This document shows positions 34,647 to 42,911 of a stretch of 64,000 nucleotides of DNA, piece after piece. Source of the DNA: Sutterella wadsworthensis. Lineage in GTDB: Bacteria; Pseudomonadota; Gammaproteobacteria; Burkholderiales; Burkholderiaceae_F. The stretch lies in contig NZ_QNRV01000001.1 of the NCBI RefSeq assembly GCF_003315195.1, forward strand, positions 124,001-188,000, given 5' to 3'. Every line of letters begins with the position of its first letter. Position 1 is the first letter of the stretch. Under the pieces are notes generated by a model. That model worked only from the letters and a program-made list of their open reading frames with translations. It made no database searches and had not been told where the DNA came from. Made by a program: the position numbers and the translations under genes.

Positions 34647-35045
34647 GTGTGCCTCATGGTCCGTATTCGAATAGGCGCGGGTGAGGTCAAGAGCGCTGCA
34701 GTGAGACCGGAGAGAGGCAGACATGAACGAATGTTCGCTTTGGCTTCGACGAACATCATCAATACCTGGCAATTGTGCTTAGTACGCCTAGTGATTCATC
34801 AGATATTCTTACAGAACGCGCCCCCTAGATGCTTATGCAGAGCGCTAGAGGGTACGTCAGGAACCGCTGCCTCATAGGATGATCGGCCGTTCCCTTCCGC
34901 ACATAAGTGCGCCTTCAATTTTCTGCAGCGTCGGATTCCGCGGGAATTCGAGCGGAGCTGCAAATCCTCTTTCGAAGGCGTGGAGCGCGCGGCGCTCCCT
35001 TTCAGACAAAAGAATCAAGAACATCGTCAGAAGGACTTTTCAGAC
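34647..35045. other. Leader/promoter region upstream of metQ
   Basis: About 400 bp hold no gene. Several stem-loops are visible: ATGTTCG/CGAACAT (34731-34756), CCCCCTAG/CTAGAGGG (near 34822-34855, one mismatch), and GGAGCGC/GCGCTCC (34982-34998). I could not match it to a SAM-I, SAM-II or other known methionine-related riboswitch. Confidence 0.45.
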
Positions 35046-35909
35046 ATGACCAAATTCACCAAGAGCGCTGCTGCTGCGGCCGCTGCCATTTTCGTTTCTG
35101 TCACGCTCGCCGGCTGCGGCGGTGATGAAAAAACGGATATCACAACCGTCAAGGTAGGTGTTGTCGGCGAATACAACGCCCAGTGGGACACCGTCAATAA
35201 GCTCCTTGAGAAAGACAAGATCAAAGTTGAGCTCGTCAAATATTCCGACTATGCAACGCCCAACCGCGCCTTGTCAGATAAGGAAATTGATCTCAATGCC
35301 TTCCAGCACAAGGCATATCTTGCCAATGACATCAAGCGCAACGGCTACAAGATCGTCGCCATCGGCGACACGCTTGTGACGCCGCTTCGCGTCTTCAACA
35401 ACAAGCAGAAGATCAAGGCGATTGCCGACATCAAGGACGGCGACAAGATTGCCATTCCGGCGGATCTGACCAACGGCGGCCGTGCGCTGAAGCTGCTTGA
35501 AGCCGCGGGTCTTTTCACGCTCAATCCCGACAAGGGCTATGTGCCTAATAAAACCGATATCACGCATTTCAATAAGAAAGTGCAGATCGTTGAGGCAGAG
35601 TCCGGCATGCTCGCAAACCTCCTGCCTGATGTGACGGCGGCGGTCATCAACGGCGGCAATGCCTTTACTGCGAAGCTCGATCCGTATGCGGATTCAATCT
35701 TCTCGGAAAATCTGGATCCGAAGACGAATCCGTACTTTGGTCAGCTCGTCAACGTGATCGTTGCGCGCGAAGCCGATAAGGACAATCCTGTCTATAAGAA
35801 GGTGGTTGCCGCTTATCAGACGCAGGATGTAGCCCAGACGCTCAAGGATGCCTATAAGGGTGCCTACGTGCCGGTCTGGCCTGGGGCTGCTGATTACAAA
35901 CTGAAGTAA
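35046..35909 (+). CDS. metQ: Methionine-binding lipoprotein MetQ (NLPA family)
   Basis: The 287-residue protein is a substrate-binding lipoprotein of the NLPA/MetQ family, with lipobox TLAGC near residue 23. It has the typical blocks YATPNRALSDKEIDLNAFQHKAYL, TLVTPLRVFNNK, KIAIPADLTNGGRALKLLEAAGL, and INGGNAFTAKLDP. It binds methionine (L or D) in the periplasm and delivers it to MetNI, encoded about 1.5 kb downstream. The ATG at 35046 follows AAGGA. Unlike the usual metNIQ order, metQ comes first and an M20 amidohydrolase gene separates it from metN. A hairpin-terminator between metQ and that gene may raise metQ expression above the rest. Confidence 0.88.
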   Translation: MTKFTKSAAAAAAAIFVSVTLAGCGGDEKTDITTVKVGVVGEYNAQWDTVNKLLEKDKIKVELVKYSDYATPNRALSDKEIDLNAFQHKAYLANDIKRNGYKIVAIGDTLVTPLRVFNNKQKIKAIADIKDGDKIAIPADLTNGGRALKLLEAAGLFTLNPDKGYVPNKTDITHFNKKVQIVEAESGMLANLLPDVTAAVINGGNAFTAKLDPYADSIFSENLDPKTNPYFGQLVNVIVAREADKDNPVYKKVVAAYQTQDVAQTLKDAYKGAYVPVWPGAADYKLK

Positions 35910-35958
35910 GAGGCTCTCAAAAAAAAGCACCGTCCGATGCTTTTTCGCCGCCGCATTC

Positions 35959-35996
35959 AACCGTCCGGATCTGCGCTGCTGCGCCCGGACGGTTTT
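35959..35996 (+). terminator. Terminator or attenuator after metQ
   Basis: AACCGTCCGG and CCGGACGGTT form a 10-bp stem followed by TT. It lies between metQ and the M20 gene. Confidence 0.6.
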
Positions 35997-36098
35997 GCGC
36001 TTCATTCATCTGCGGTGTTTTTTGGGACGTATCTGAAAGCCCCGCATGCCTCCTCAAAGCGTCAGCATCCATCCCTTCAAAAAAGAAAGCCGACCGTC

Positions 36099-37334
36099 AT
36101 GACTACCGAATCCCCCGAACAGATCATCAAAGCGTTTGTCGAGAAGCGCCTGCCAATCTATCAGGCTGCCGCGCGCGATATTCACGCGCATCCTGAAACC
36201 AGCAACCACGAATACTTTGCCTGCAAGCGGCTTTCGGATCTGCTTAAAGGTGAAGGTTTTGAAGTTCAGGTTGATGTGGCCGGTCATCCTACGGGTTTTG
36301 ACGCACGATTCAAATCCGGCAAACCCGGTCCGGTTCTCTGCTTTTTGGCCGAGTACGATGCGCTGGTCGGTCTCGGGCACGGGTGCGGTCACAACCTTTT
36401 CGGCGCCACCAGTGCGCTCGCCGGCGTTGCGCTGGCACAAGCCGCAAAATTGGTGGGCGGTGAAATCCGCGTTTATGGAACACCCGGCGAAGAAGGCGGC
36501 GAGAACGGCAGTGCCAAAGGAAGCTTCGTTCGCGAAGGCTTTTTCAAGGATGTGGATGCGGCGCTCTGCGTGCATCCGAGCTCCTCGGGTCATCGCCTGA
36601 CGAATCCTTCCTTAGGCTGTGCGCCGGTAGACATTGAATTTCATGGCAAGGCCTCGCACGCCGCAAGTGCGCCCGAGCAGGGCATCAATGCGCTTGACGC
36701 ACTGATTCAGGTCTATAACGGCATCAATGCGCTTCGCCAGCACCTCCCGGCCGATGTGCGCATTCACGGCATCATTACGCATGGCGGTGATGCGCCGAAC
36801 ATTGTCCCGGAATACGCTGCGGCGAAGTTTTATCTGCGCGCGGCAACTGCTCCGGTACTCGAAGAGGTTTGGAAGAAGGTCGAACGCATTGTCGAGGGCG
36901 CAGCTTTGATGACGGGGGCTAAGGGATCCATGAAACCCTCGCAGAACCGCGTGGAAAATACAATCCTCACGCCTAAGTTCGACGCCGTCTACCGCCGGCG
37001 TATGGAAGAGCTGCTTGCCGAAACGGGCAGCGGCGAAAAGGTTGAGGATTCGGCAGAAAAAGCCGGCGGCTCCTCCGATGTCGGCAATGTTTCACAGGTG
37101 ATTCCCACCATTCAGCCGACGATCCGGATCAGTAAAGTGCCCGTGCGCGGTCACAGTGAAGAGTTCAAAGCGGCGTCCTGCTCTGCGCTCGGACTGGCTT
37201 CCATCGGTTTGGGCGCCAAAGCGCTTGCGCTTACGGGGCTCGACCTCTTGACGGATCCGCAGCTGCTTGCCGACATCAAGGCTGATCATGCCGACGCGCT
37301 CGTGCGTCAGGCTGCGGCCGCAAAACAGCATTAA
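36099..37334 (+). CDS. M20 family metallopeptidase/amidohydrolase in the met transport cluster
   Basis: The 411-residue protein is an M20D-type amidohydrolase. Metal-binding and catalytic motifs are HAHPETSNHEYFA near 29-41, AEYDALVGLGHGCGHNLFG near 89-107 (GHGCGHN) and TPGEEGGENG near 130 (catalytic Glu). SHAASAPEQGINALDALI marks the lid/dimerisation domain. Enzymes of this type remove acyl or aminoacyl groups from amino acids and dipeptides; relatives include p-aminobenzoyl-glutamate and N-acetyl amino acid hydrolases. There is no signal peptide, so it acts in the cytoplasm. Its place between metQ and metN suggests it processes a methionine conjugate imported by this transporter. The start at 36099 suits the domain; the longer open frame to 35937 crosses the terminator. 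Confidence 0.85.
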   Translation: MTTESPEQIIKAFVEKRLPIYQAAARDIHAHPETSNHEYFACKRLSDLLKGEGFEVQVDVAGHPTGFDARFKSGKPGPVLCFLAEYDALVGLGHGCGHNLFGATSALAGVALAQAAKLVGGEIRVYGTPGEEGGENGSAKGSFVREGFFKDVDAALCVHPSSSGHRLTNPSLGCAPVDIEFHGKASHAASAPEQGINALDALIQVYNGINALRQHLPADVRIHGIITHGGDAPNIVPEYAAAKFYLRAATAPVLEEVWKKVERIVEGAALMTGAKGSMKPSQNRVENTILTPKFDAVYRRRMEELLAETGSGEKVEDSAEKAGGSSDVGNVSQVIPTIQPTIRISKVPVRGHSEEFKAASCSALGLASIGLGAKALALTGLDLLTDPQLLADIKADHADALVRQAAAAKQH

Positions 37335-37369
37335 CCCTCATTCATCAGCCTGAATCACAAGAAAATCAA

Positions 37370-38395
37370 ATGATCAAGCTCAATCACATTACCAAGCGGT
37401 TTGAATCGGGCGACAGAACCGTCACCGCAGTCGACGATGTTTCGCTCGCCATCAACGCCGGAGAGGTTTTCGGCATCATCGGCTTTTCCGGGGCGGGGAA
37501 GTCCACGCTTGTGCGCTGCATCAATTTGCTCGAGCGGCCGACTTCAGGCGAAGTGATTGTCGACGGTGTCGACCTCACTGAGCTCGACGAAAAGGCGCTG
37601 CGTCAAGTTCGTCAGCGTATCGGCATGATTTTCCAGCACTTCAACTTGATGCCCTCGCGCACGGTGACCGAGAACATCGAAATGCCGCTGAAGCTGACGA
37701 CGCTTACGCCTGCCGAACGCAAGGCCAAGATCTCGTCGCTTTTGGAGCTCGTTGAGCTTTCTGATAAAGCGGATGCATACCCCTCGCAGCTCTCTGGCGG
37801 TCAGAAGCAGCGTGTGGCCATTGCCCGCGCGCTGGCCAATGATCCCAAGGTGCTGCTGTGCGACGAAGCGACGAGCGCACTTGACCCGAAGACGACGCGG
37901 TCGATTTTGAAGCTTCTGCGGGAGGTCAACCAGCGGCTGGGCATCACGATTGTCGTGATCACGCACCAGATGTCGGTCGTCAAGTACATCTGCGACCGTG
38001 CGGCGGTTATGGAAAAAGGCCGAGTGGTCGAGGAAGGCACGATCCTCGAGATCTTCTCGCATCCCAAAATGCCGGTGACGAAGGGTTTTATTGATACAGC
38101 GACGAATGTCGATGATCTCTATGAACTCCTTGAAGAAACTCGTTCGGGCGACGGCGTCAATCACGGCCAGACGGTGTATCTGCTCACTTATACGGGTTCT
38201 TCGGCCGGAAAGCCGCTGATGGTCGAGCTCTACCAGCGCTTCGGCGTGGAGGCCAACATCATCTTCGGCAATGTTGAGCTGCTCAAGGGGACGCCGCTCG
38301 GCAAACTCGCCGTCACGCTCTCGGGTACACCTGAATCTGTAGGAGATGCGCTTGAATTCATTCGCAGCCAGAACGTCGTCGTGGAGGCTCTCTAA
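37370..38395 (+). CDS. metN: Methionine ABC transporter ATP-binding protein MetN
   Basis: The 341-residue ATPase has a complete ABC domain: Walker A GFSGAGKST at 38-46, signature LSGGQKQR at 141-148, and Walker B VLLCDEAT at 161-168. A C-terminal NIL domain (about 265-341) binds methionine and inhibits transport when cytoplasmic methionine is high. It powers MetI. It begins 35 bp after the M20 gene and ends on TAATG, sharing one base with metI, so the three are one operon. The ribosome site is weak. Uptake of both isomers of methionine or of derivatives is expected. Confidence 0.92.
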   Translation: MIKLNHITKRFESGDRTVTAVDDVSLAINAGEVFGIIGFSGAGKSTLVRCINLLERPTSGEVIVDGVDLTELDEKALRQVRQRIGMIFQHFNLMPSRTVTENIEMPLKLTTLTPAERKAKISSLLELVELSDKADAYPSQLSGGQKQRVAIARALANDPKVLLCDEATSALDPKTTRSILKLLREVNQRLGITIVVITHQMSVVKYICDRAAVMEKGRVVEEGTILEIFSHPKMPVTKGFIDTATNVDDLYELLEETRSGDGVNHGQTVYLLTYTGSSAGKPLMVELYQRFGVEANIIFGNVELLKGTPLGKLAVTLSGTPESVGDALEFIRSQNVVVEAL

Positions 38396-39075
38396 TGTTT
38401 GACTGGATCTATTTTCTTGCGCCCAACCTCAAGCAATTGGGCGGCGAACTGCTGACCTGCCTGGGGCAGACCTTCACAATGATTGGCGTGTCCGGCATTC
38501 TTTCGTGGATTCTGGGCATTCTCGTCGGAGTGCTGCTCGTCACGTGCCGTCCGGGCGGCATCCTTGAGAATCGGCCGCTCTTCACGATTTTTGACCGCGG
38601 GATCGACATCATCCGCTCGATTCCATTCATTATCCTGATCGTGCTTCTGATCCCGCTCTCGCGCTTTCTGGTCGGTACCGGTTCAGGCGTGACGGGGAGC
38701 TTCGTTGCGCTCGTTTTCGGTACGGTGCCTTTCTTTGCGCGTCAGATCGAATCGGTGCTCTCCGAAATTGACCACGGTCTCGTAGAGGCCAGTGCGGCAA
38801 TGGGCTTTTCACCGCGGCAGATCATTTTCGGCGTCTATCTGCGGGAAAGTATTCCGGGCATCACCCGCGTGACGATGATTACCTTCGTCAGCTTTGTGGG
38901 CATTACGGCCATTGCCGGCGCGATCGGCGCGGGCGGCATCGGCGACTTTGCCATCCGCTACGGCTATCAGATGGGCTACCGCGACATGATTTGGCTGACG
39001 GTGCTCATTATTCTCGCCATCATCAGCATCTTCCAGTTCTTTGGAAATATGATCATCCGCCGTACCACGCACTGA
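38395..39075 (+). CDS. metI: Methionine ABC transporter permease MetI
   Basis: The 226-residue membrane protein has five helices and the MetI signature in the EAA loop (LVEASAAMGFSPRQIIFGVYLRESIPGI), where MetN docks. It forms the MetN2I2 channel for methionine delivered by MetQ. Translation is coupled to metN through the overlapping TAATG. Downstream, a hairpin at 39305-39344 could end the transcript. Confidence 0.92.
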   Translation: MFDWIYFLAPNLKQLGGELLTCLGQTFTMIGVSGILSWILGILVGVLLVTCRPGGILENRPLFTIFDRGIDIIRSIPFIILIVLLIPLSRFLVGTGSGVTGSFVALVFGTVPFFARQIESVLSEIDHGLVEASAAMGFSPRQIIFGVYLRESIPGITRVTMITFVSFVGITAIAGAIGAGGIGDFAIRYGYQMGYRDMIWLTVLIILAIISIFQFFGNMIIRRTTH

Positions 39076-39399
39076 CGGTTTCTTTTGGAACATGCAGAGA
39101 GCATTGAAACCCGACTAGTCATGCACATATGACGACAACGGATGTTTGCTCCGGCAGCGTCGAACCCATCGATTCTGCCGGTGCAAAGCCCAAGCGGCTC
39201 CCAAAGGAGCGCCGTCGGCGGACGGCCGTCAAGAGTGAAGAAGATCGTGCGAAAAAATGCCTCACTGATGCCTGAGAACGCAAAATGGGACAGGTTTGAT
39301 TTAACGGCCGCTCCGTCAACGTTATGCTGTTGATGGAGTGCGGCTTTGTTCACCAGCGCCGCATTTAAAAACAGCAGCCAATCCTCCAGAAGGTGTACC
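39076..39399. other. Intergenic region after metI
   Basis: No open frame has a ribosome site. The end contains a long hairpin, GCCGCTCC(G)TCAAC pairing with GTTGA(T)GGAG(T)GCGGC around the 8-nt loop, at 39305-39344, followed by TTTGTT; it may terminate the met operon. A GGTG ribosome site for the next gene lies at 39389-39395. Confidence 0.4.
39305..39344 (+). terminator. Possible terminator of the met operon
   Basis: A long stem with two bulges and an 8-nt loop is followed by a short T-rich stretch. It lies 230 bp beyond metI, and the T-run is weak. Confidence 0.35.
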
Positions 39400-39627
39400 G
39401 TGCGTCAACTTCTACAGATTCTTATAAAGAAAGTTGCCAAAATTTCCGAATTGGTTTTCGTCGCAGCCGTGATCGCGCCGATTGTGGACCAAAAATATTT
39501 GTCCTATCCGGTGATCATCGTTTCATTTGTCTGCTGCATCCTGACGCTTGTATTGTCCGTTTTATACGGCCCAAAAGCCGCGGACGGACGAGATTCATCG
39601 AAGACACCGCTCAAGACCAAAAAATGA
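39400..39627 (+). CDS. Small two-helix membrane protein
   Basis: The protein of 75 residues begins at a GTG preceded by AGAAGGTG at good spacing. It has a basic amphipathic start (RQLLQILIKKVAKI), two hydrophobic segments (LVFVAAVIAPIV and VIIVSFVCCILTLVLSVLYG) and a basic tail (PLKTKK). It should sit in the inner membrane with both ends probably in the cytoplasm. Family and function are unknown. Small membrane proteins of this shape often accompany transporters, but nothing here ties it to MetNI. Confidence 0.5.
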   Translation: MRQLLQILIKKVAKISELVFVAAVIAPIVDQKYLSYPVIIVSFVCCILTLVLSVLYGPKAADGRDSSKTPLKTKK

Positions 39628-39669
39628 CGGCGGAAGGTCCGCAGACTTCGGCTGCCTGAAGGCATGAAA

Positions 39670-39704
39670 GAAAATAGGCTGCATCTTTGGAGGGTGCAGC
39701 CTAT
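39670..39704 (-). terminator. Terminator of the STN-domain lipoprotein gene
   Basis: Read on the minus strand, ATAGGCTGCA and TGCAGCCTAT form a 10-bp stem with an 11-nt loop, followed by TTTTC. Confidence 0.75.
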
Positions 39705-39728
39705 CAACGTTGACAGAGCCTCAGTCCT

Positions 39729-40175
39729 TTATTTTTTGGTGACTTCAATCACTTCATCCGTAGCGTTTGAAATTGTATAAGGGGAGCCGTCGAGCGCTGC
39801 GGCAATGGCATCCTTGATTGACATCGTGCCGACAACGGGTGCAATTTTCATTGCCGAAAGTTCCTGATCGGTGTAGCGCACTGCACAGCCGGTGGCATGC
39901 GCCAAGGCTTGAGCGGCTTCGTCAAAACGCATGTCCTTGAGATCATAAGGATGGACGGCGGTTACCTGCAGGCAGCCGCGGCCGGGCTGTGCGGCAGGGG
40001 CAGTATTCTCAGCCGCAGATGGTGCTGCTGAAGGTTCCGTCTTCGCCGGAGCGGCTGCAGATGAGGAAGCGGCAGCGGTGGATGGCTCTGTTTTCGCCCC
40101 GTCGCTGCAGCCGGCAAGGAAGAGTGCAGAAAGGGCGGCGACGGCCGCTGCCGCTTTGAAATTCATGTTGGCCAT
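39729..40175 (-). CDS. Lipoprotein with a secretin/TonB short N-terminal (STN)-like domain
   Basis: The 148-residue protein has a lipobox (FLAGC near residue 23), then a long Ala/Pro/Ser/Thr-rich linker (about 24-65), and a C-terminal domain of about 80 residues. That domain reads DLKDMRFDEAAQALAHATGC, then GTMSIKDAIAAALDGSPYTI and ends in VIEVTKK, a pattern that fits STN domains of secretins and TonB-dependent receptors: helix, strand, helix, strand. Two Cys may pair. A stand-alone STN lipoprotein is uncommon and could be a pilotin-like or receptor-interacting protein. The ATG at 40173-40175 follows AAGGAG. Confidence 0.65.
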   Translation of the reverse strand: MANMNFKAAAAVAALSALFLAGCSDGAKTEPSTAAASSSAAAPAKTEPSAAPSAAENTAPAAQPGRGCLQVTAVHPYDLKDMRFDEAAQALAHATGCAVRYTDQELSAMKIAPVVGTMSIKDAIAAALDGSPYTISNATDEVIEVTKK

Positions 40176-40785
40176 GGAAGATAACTCCTTTGAAATGACG
40201 GTTGTTGGGCTTATTCTGCCGCCATTGCATCTATGAAGACATTCGCAAATTGCAACCGGCAGGGCGGGTTCTTGCCTAAAAGTTGCAGATGTTGCAGCCG
40301 TCTCGAAAGTCTGCGGATGGTGTTTCGACAAGTACCGGTTTGCGTGCGTTTGCTTCAGCGGTGTCCAGGTGACATCCTGAAAACTTCGGCCCCATGAGAG
40401 GCACGTGCGGGCTGCGGTTTGAGGGATGGCCGTGCGTCTGGTCGATCAAAGCCGCATCGAGCATACTCAAGCCGCCTAATTGCCTTGAGGTATTACTTTG
40501 TCTCCTTCAGATTTCTTGCTGCTCCCGAGCGCTCTTCGGGCAGAATAATTCAGACGGATCGCGGATCCGCCAACGCATTCATCCCAATCAGATTCGTCGC
40601 GGACGAATCTGCTCGATGTCCGGACAAGAAGCTCCGCATCGAAGAAGAGACCGGCCCAGGACATCAGGTCCCGCAGTCGACGCAGTGACGAAGTCAGCTG
40701 TGTGCAGCGCCTGCAGCGCTCTAGAGCAAACGGGTCTCTTTTAACTGTATAAGTCCCAAAATTTTATCGACAGGAATAGTTCACC
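40176..40785. other. Long intergenic region with a series of stem-loops upstream of the second metQ
   Basis: About 610 bp hold no credible gene. From 40524 to 40641 four stem-loops follow one another: CCCGA/TCGGG (40524-40540), CGGATC-GCG-GATCCG (40555-40569), CAGATTCGTC-GCG-GACGAATCTG (40589-40611), and CGATG-CGGA/TCCG-CATCG (40614-40641). The dense structure suggests an RNA leader. It is not one of the methionine-related riboswitches I know. Confidence 0.5.
40524..40641 (+). ncRNA. Candidate structured leader RNA upstream of metQ2
   Basis: Four stems lie in a row, two sharing the same GCG triloop. They precede the start of metQ2 by 145 bp. This is a structural inference without covariation support, and the strand is assumed from the downstream gene. 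Confidence 0.3.
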
Positions 40786-41676
40786 ATGCAGAAGCGCACC
40801 TTCCTTAAATCCGCATTGGCCCTCGGCGTTGCTCTGAGCGCAGCTCCGATTCTTACTGCCTGCAGCAAGGCTGAGCCCGAAAAGCAGGCTGCCGCGCAGG
40901 CGCCTGCGGCTGCACCCGCAGCTGCCGAGGCTCCGAAGCTTAAGCCCATCAAGGTTGCTGTGACCGCAGGACCGCATGCCGACATCGTGACGAAGGCCGC
41001 TGAAGTTGCTAAGAAGCAGGGCTTTGACGTCAAAGTGGTCGAGTTCACGGATTACATCACGCCCGATACCGCCCTTGCCGAAAAGCAGCTTGACGTCGCT
41101 GTCTATCAGCACGAACCGTTCCTGCTCAATTTCAATAAGCAAAAGGGCACGGATCTGGTGGTTGCTGCCAATGCCGTTGTGCAGCCGATGGGCCTTTATT
41201 CCAACAAGATTCATTCATTGGATGACATCAAGGCCGATACGAAAATCGCCATTCCAAATGATCCGTCTAACGGCGGACGCGCGCTCGTTCTGCTCGAGAA
41301 GGCCGGCATCATTAAACTCAAGCCCGACTATAAGGGCGAAGCTTCCATTCATGACGTGGCGGAAAATCCGCGCGGTGTGAAGCTCGTTGAACTCGAAGCC
41401 GCTCAGCTTCCGATCAGCCTGCAGGATCTTGATGTGGCCTGTGTGCCGATGAACTACGCGGTTTCCGGCGGTCTCGACGTTAATAAGCAGGGCTTTTACT
41501 TTGAGTCCCGCGACGCTAAGTACGCACTCATCATCATTGCCGCACGTCCGGACAATGTGCAGTCGCCTGAAGTGCAGACCTTCGTCAAGTGCTATCAGTC
41601 GCCGGAAGTGGCTGCCTTCATCAAGGAAAAGTTCAAGGGACAGATCAACCCGGCCTGGGAGCAGCCCGCCAAATAA
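40786..41676 (+). CDS. Second MetQ/NlpA-type lipoprotein without adjacent ABC genes
   Basis: The 296-residue protein is an NLPA-family binding lipoprotein with lipobox LTAC near residue 26 and an Ala/Pro-rich linker. It keeps DYITPDTALAEKQLDVAVYQHEPFL, VQPMGLYSNK and KIAIPNDPSNGGRALVLLEKAG, all typical of MetQ. It differs considerably from the metQ product at 35 kb, so it may offer a second specificity to the MetNI system. No ATPase or permease is next to it. It is followed by a homocysteine S-methyltransferase gene in the same direction, supporting a role in methionine or S-methylmethionine supply. A hairpin (ATCTGCTGA/TCAGCAGAT) begins three bases after the stop. Confidence 0.85.
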   Translation: MQKRTFLKSALALGVALSAAPILTACSKAEPEKQAAAQAPAAAPAAAEAPKLKPIKVAVTAGPHADIVTKAAEVAKKQGFDVKVVEFTDYITPDTALAEKQLDVAVYQHEPFLLNFNKQKGTDLVVAANAVVQPMGLYSNKIHSLDDIKADTKIAIPNDPSNGGRALVLLEKAGIIKLKPDYKGEASIHDVAENPRGVKLVELEAAQLPISLQDLDVACVPMNYAVSGGLDVNKQGFYFESRDAKYALIIIAARPDNVQSPEVQTFVKCYQSPEVAAFIKEKFKGQINPAWEQPAK

Positions 41677-41678
41677 TG

Positions 41679-41702
41679 ATCTGCTGAACGCTCAGCAGAT
41701 TT
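41679..41702 (+). terminator. Hairpin directly after metQ2
   Basis: ATCTGCTGA-ACGC-TCAGCAGAT is a perfect stem of 9 bp, followed by TTA. The T-run is short, so termination may be partial. Confidence 0.5.
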
Positions 41703-41801
41703 AGTGAGCTGCCTAAAAGCGGCGGATGAAACAGACGACGAAATCGCCGGTTTCCTCTGCCGCTTTAAAATATCCGGCACAACCGATTTGGAGTTTCTTT
41801 G

Positions 41802-42758
41802 ATGGCTTTAACCAAACATCCCATTGCCGACCTTATTGCTCGCCGCGGCGGACTCGTTATTGACGGAGCCATGTCAACTCCGCTCGAAGCCGCTGGGCTC
41901 AATCTCAACGATACGCTCTGGAGTGCCAAGGCGCTTCTGGAGTGTCCGGATCTGGTGCGCAAAGTTCATTACGACTACTACGCAGCCGGTGCGAATGCCG
42001 TCGAGGCTTGTTCATATCAGGCGACTGAAGCGGCCTTTGCCCGCAAAGGCATTGAAAAGGCCGAAGCCTCCCGCTTGATTCGCTTGAGCGGAGAACTGGT
42101 GCGCGAAGCGAAAAACGATGTGCTGCTCGAGCACCCGGAATGGGATCCGGCGGATCTGCTCACGGCGGGCTCCATTGGGCCTTACGGTGCATATCTGGCA
42201 GACGGCAGTGAATATACGGGCGCCTACGATCTAACGCGTGAGGAGTATTACGCTTTTCATCAGCTTCGCCTTGACGAACTGCTCAATTCCGGCATGGACA
42301 TTTTGGCGATTGAAACGCAGCCTCGTTTTGATGAAATTGAGGCGCTCCTCGCCATGATTGCTGACCGCGATATCACCTGCTGGGTGACTGTGACGCTTAA
42401 GGACGGCGATATGCCCGACGGCACAAAGCTCGAAGTCCTTGCCAAATGTCTTGATGCAGATCCGCATGTTGAAGCCTTCGGTTTCAACTGCGTTAAGCGC
42501 GAATGGGTGGAACCGGGTCTGAAGCGGTTGTCCGCTTATACAGACAAGCCTTTGGTTGTCTATCCGAATTCCGGTGAGACGTATGATCCGACAACGAAGA
42601 CCTGGCATGCTCAGGGTGTGCATGAGCCGGACTGGAATCATTACGTGCCGCTCTGGGAACATACGGGCGCACGCTGCATCGGCGGCTGCTGCCGCACGCT
42701 GCCTAAGGACATTGTGCAGATTGCGGAGCTCCTTCATAGGGCGGCCGAGAAGCATTAA
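41802..42758 (+). CDS. Homocysteine S-methyltransferase (MmuM-like)
   Basis: The 318-residue TIM-barrel enzyme has the zinc-binding cysteines of the family: FGFNC near residue 228 and GGCCRT near 296. It starts with LVIDGAMSTPLE and keeps GSIGPYGAYLADGSEYTG near 123 and PLVVYPNSGETYD near 250. It transfers a methyl group, usually from S-methylmethionine or SAM, to homocysteine to form methionine. The context of two MetQ lipoproteins and an M20 hydrolase supports use of imported methionine derivatives. The start is the ATG at 41802 after GGAG; a TTG codon just before is less likely. A strong terminator follows. Confidence 0.88.
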   Translation: MALTKHPIADLIARRGGLVIDGAMSTPLEAAGLNLNDTLWSAKALLECPDLVRKVHYDYYAAGANAVEACSYQATEAAFARKGIEKAEASRLIRLSGELVREAKNDVLLEHPEWDPADLLTAGSIGPYGAYLADGSEYTGAYDLTREEYYAFHQLRLDELLNSGMDILAIETQPRFDEIEALLAMIADRDITCWVTVTLKDGDMPDGTKLEVLAKCLDADPHVEAFGFNCVKREWVEPGLKRLSAYTDKPLVVYPNSGETYDPTTKTWHAQGVHEPDWNHYVPLWEHTGARCIGGCCRTLPKDIVQIAELLHRAAEKH

Positions 42759-42808
42759 GGAAGAGGGCTGAAAGCCCCTCTGCAAATCCAATTTTCTGAA
42801 GAACCAAG

Positions 42809-42850
42809 AAAAACGGCGCCATTTCACGAAGAAATGGGCGCCGTTTTTTT
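42809..42850. terminator. Bidirectional terminator between methyltransferase and Tat flavoprotein
   Basis: ACGGCGCC-ATTTC pairs with GAAAT-(G)GGCGCCGT. T runs flank both sides (TTTTTTT on the plus side, TTTTTC on the minus side), between converging genes. Confidence 0.88.
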
Positions 42851-42911
42851 GGCTTTGAGGATTAAGAAGCGTGCTTCTCAATCCTCAGCATTGGCATGCA
42901 AGAAGACTATT

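Noticed and set aside
34647-35045. SAM or other known riboswitch upstream of metQ
   Set aside because: No match to conserved SAM-I, SAM-II or other methionine-linked riboswitch sequences; the stem-loops are generic.
40276-40464. Small minus-strand open frame of 62 codons in the metQ2 upstream region
   Set aside because: A possible AGGCGG ribosome site exists, but the protein has no recognisable features, and the region is better explained as a leader.
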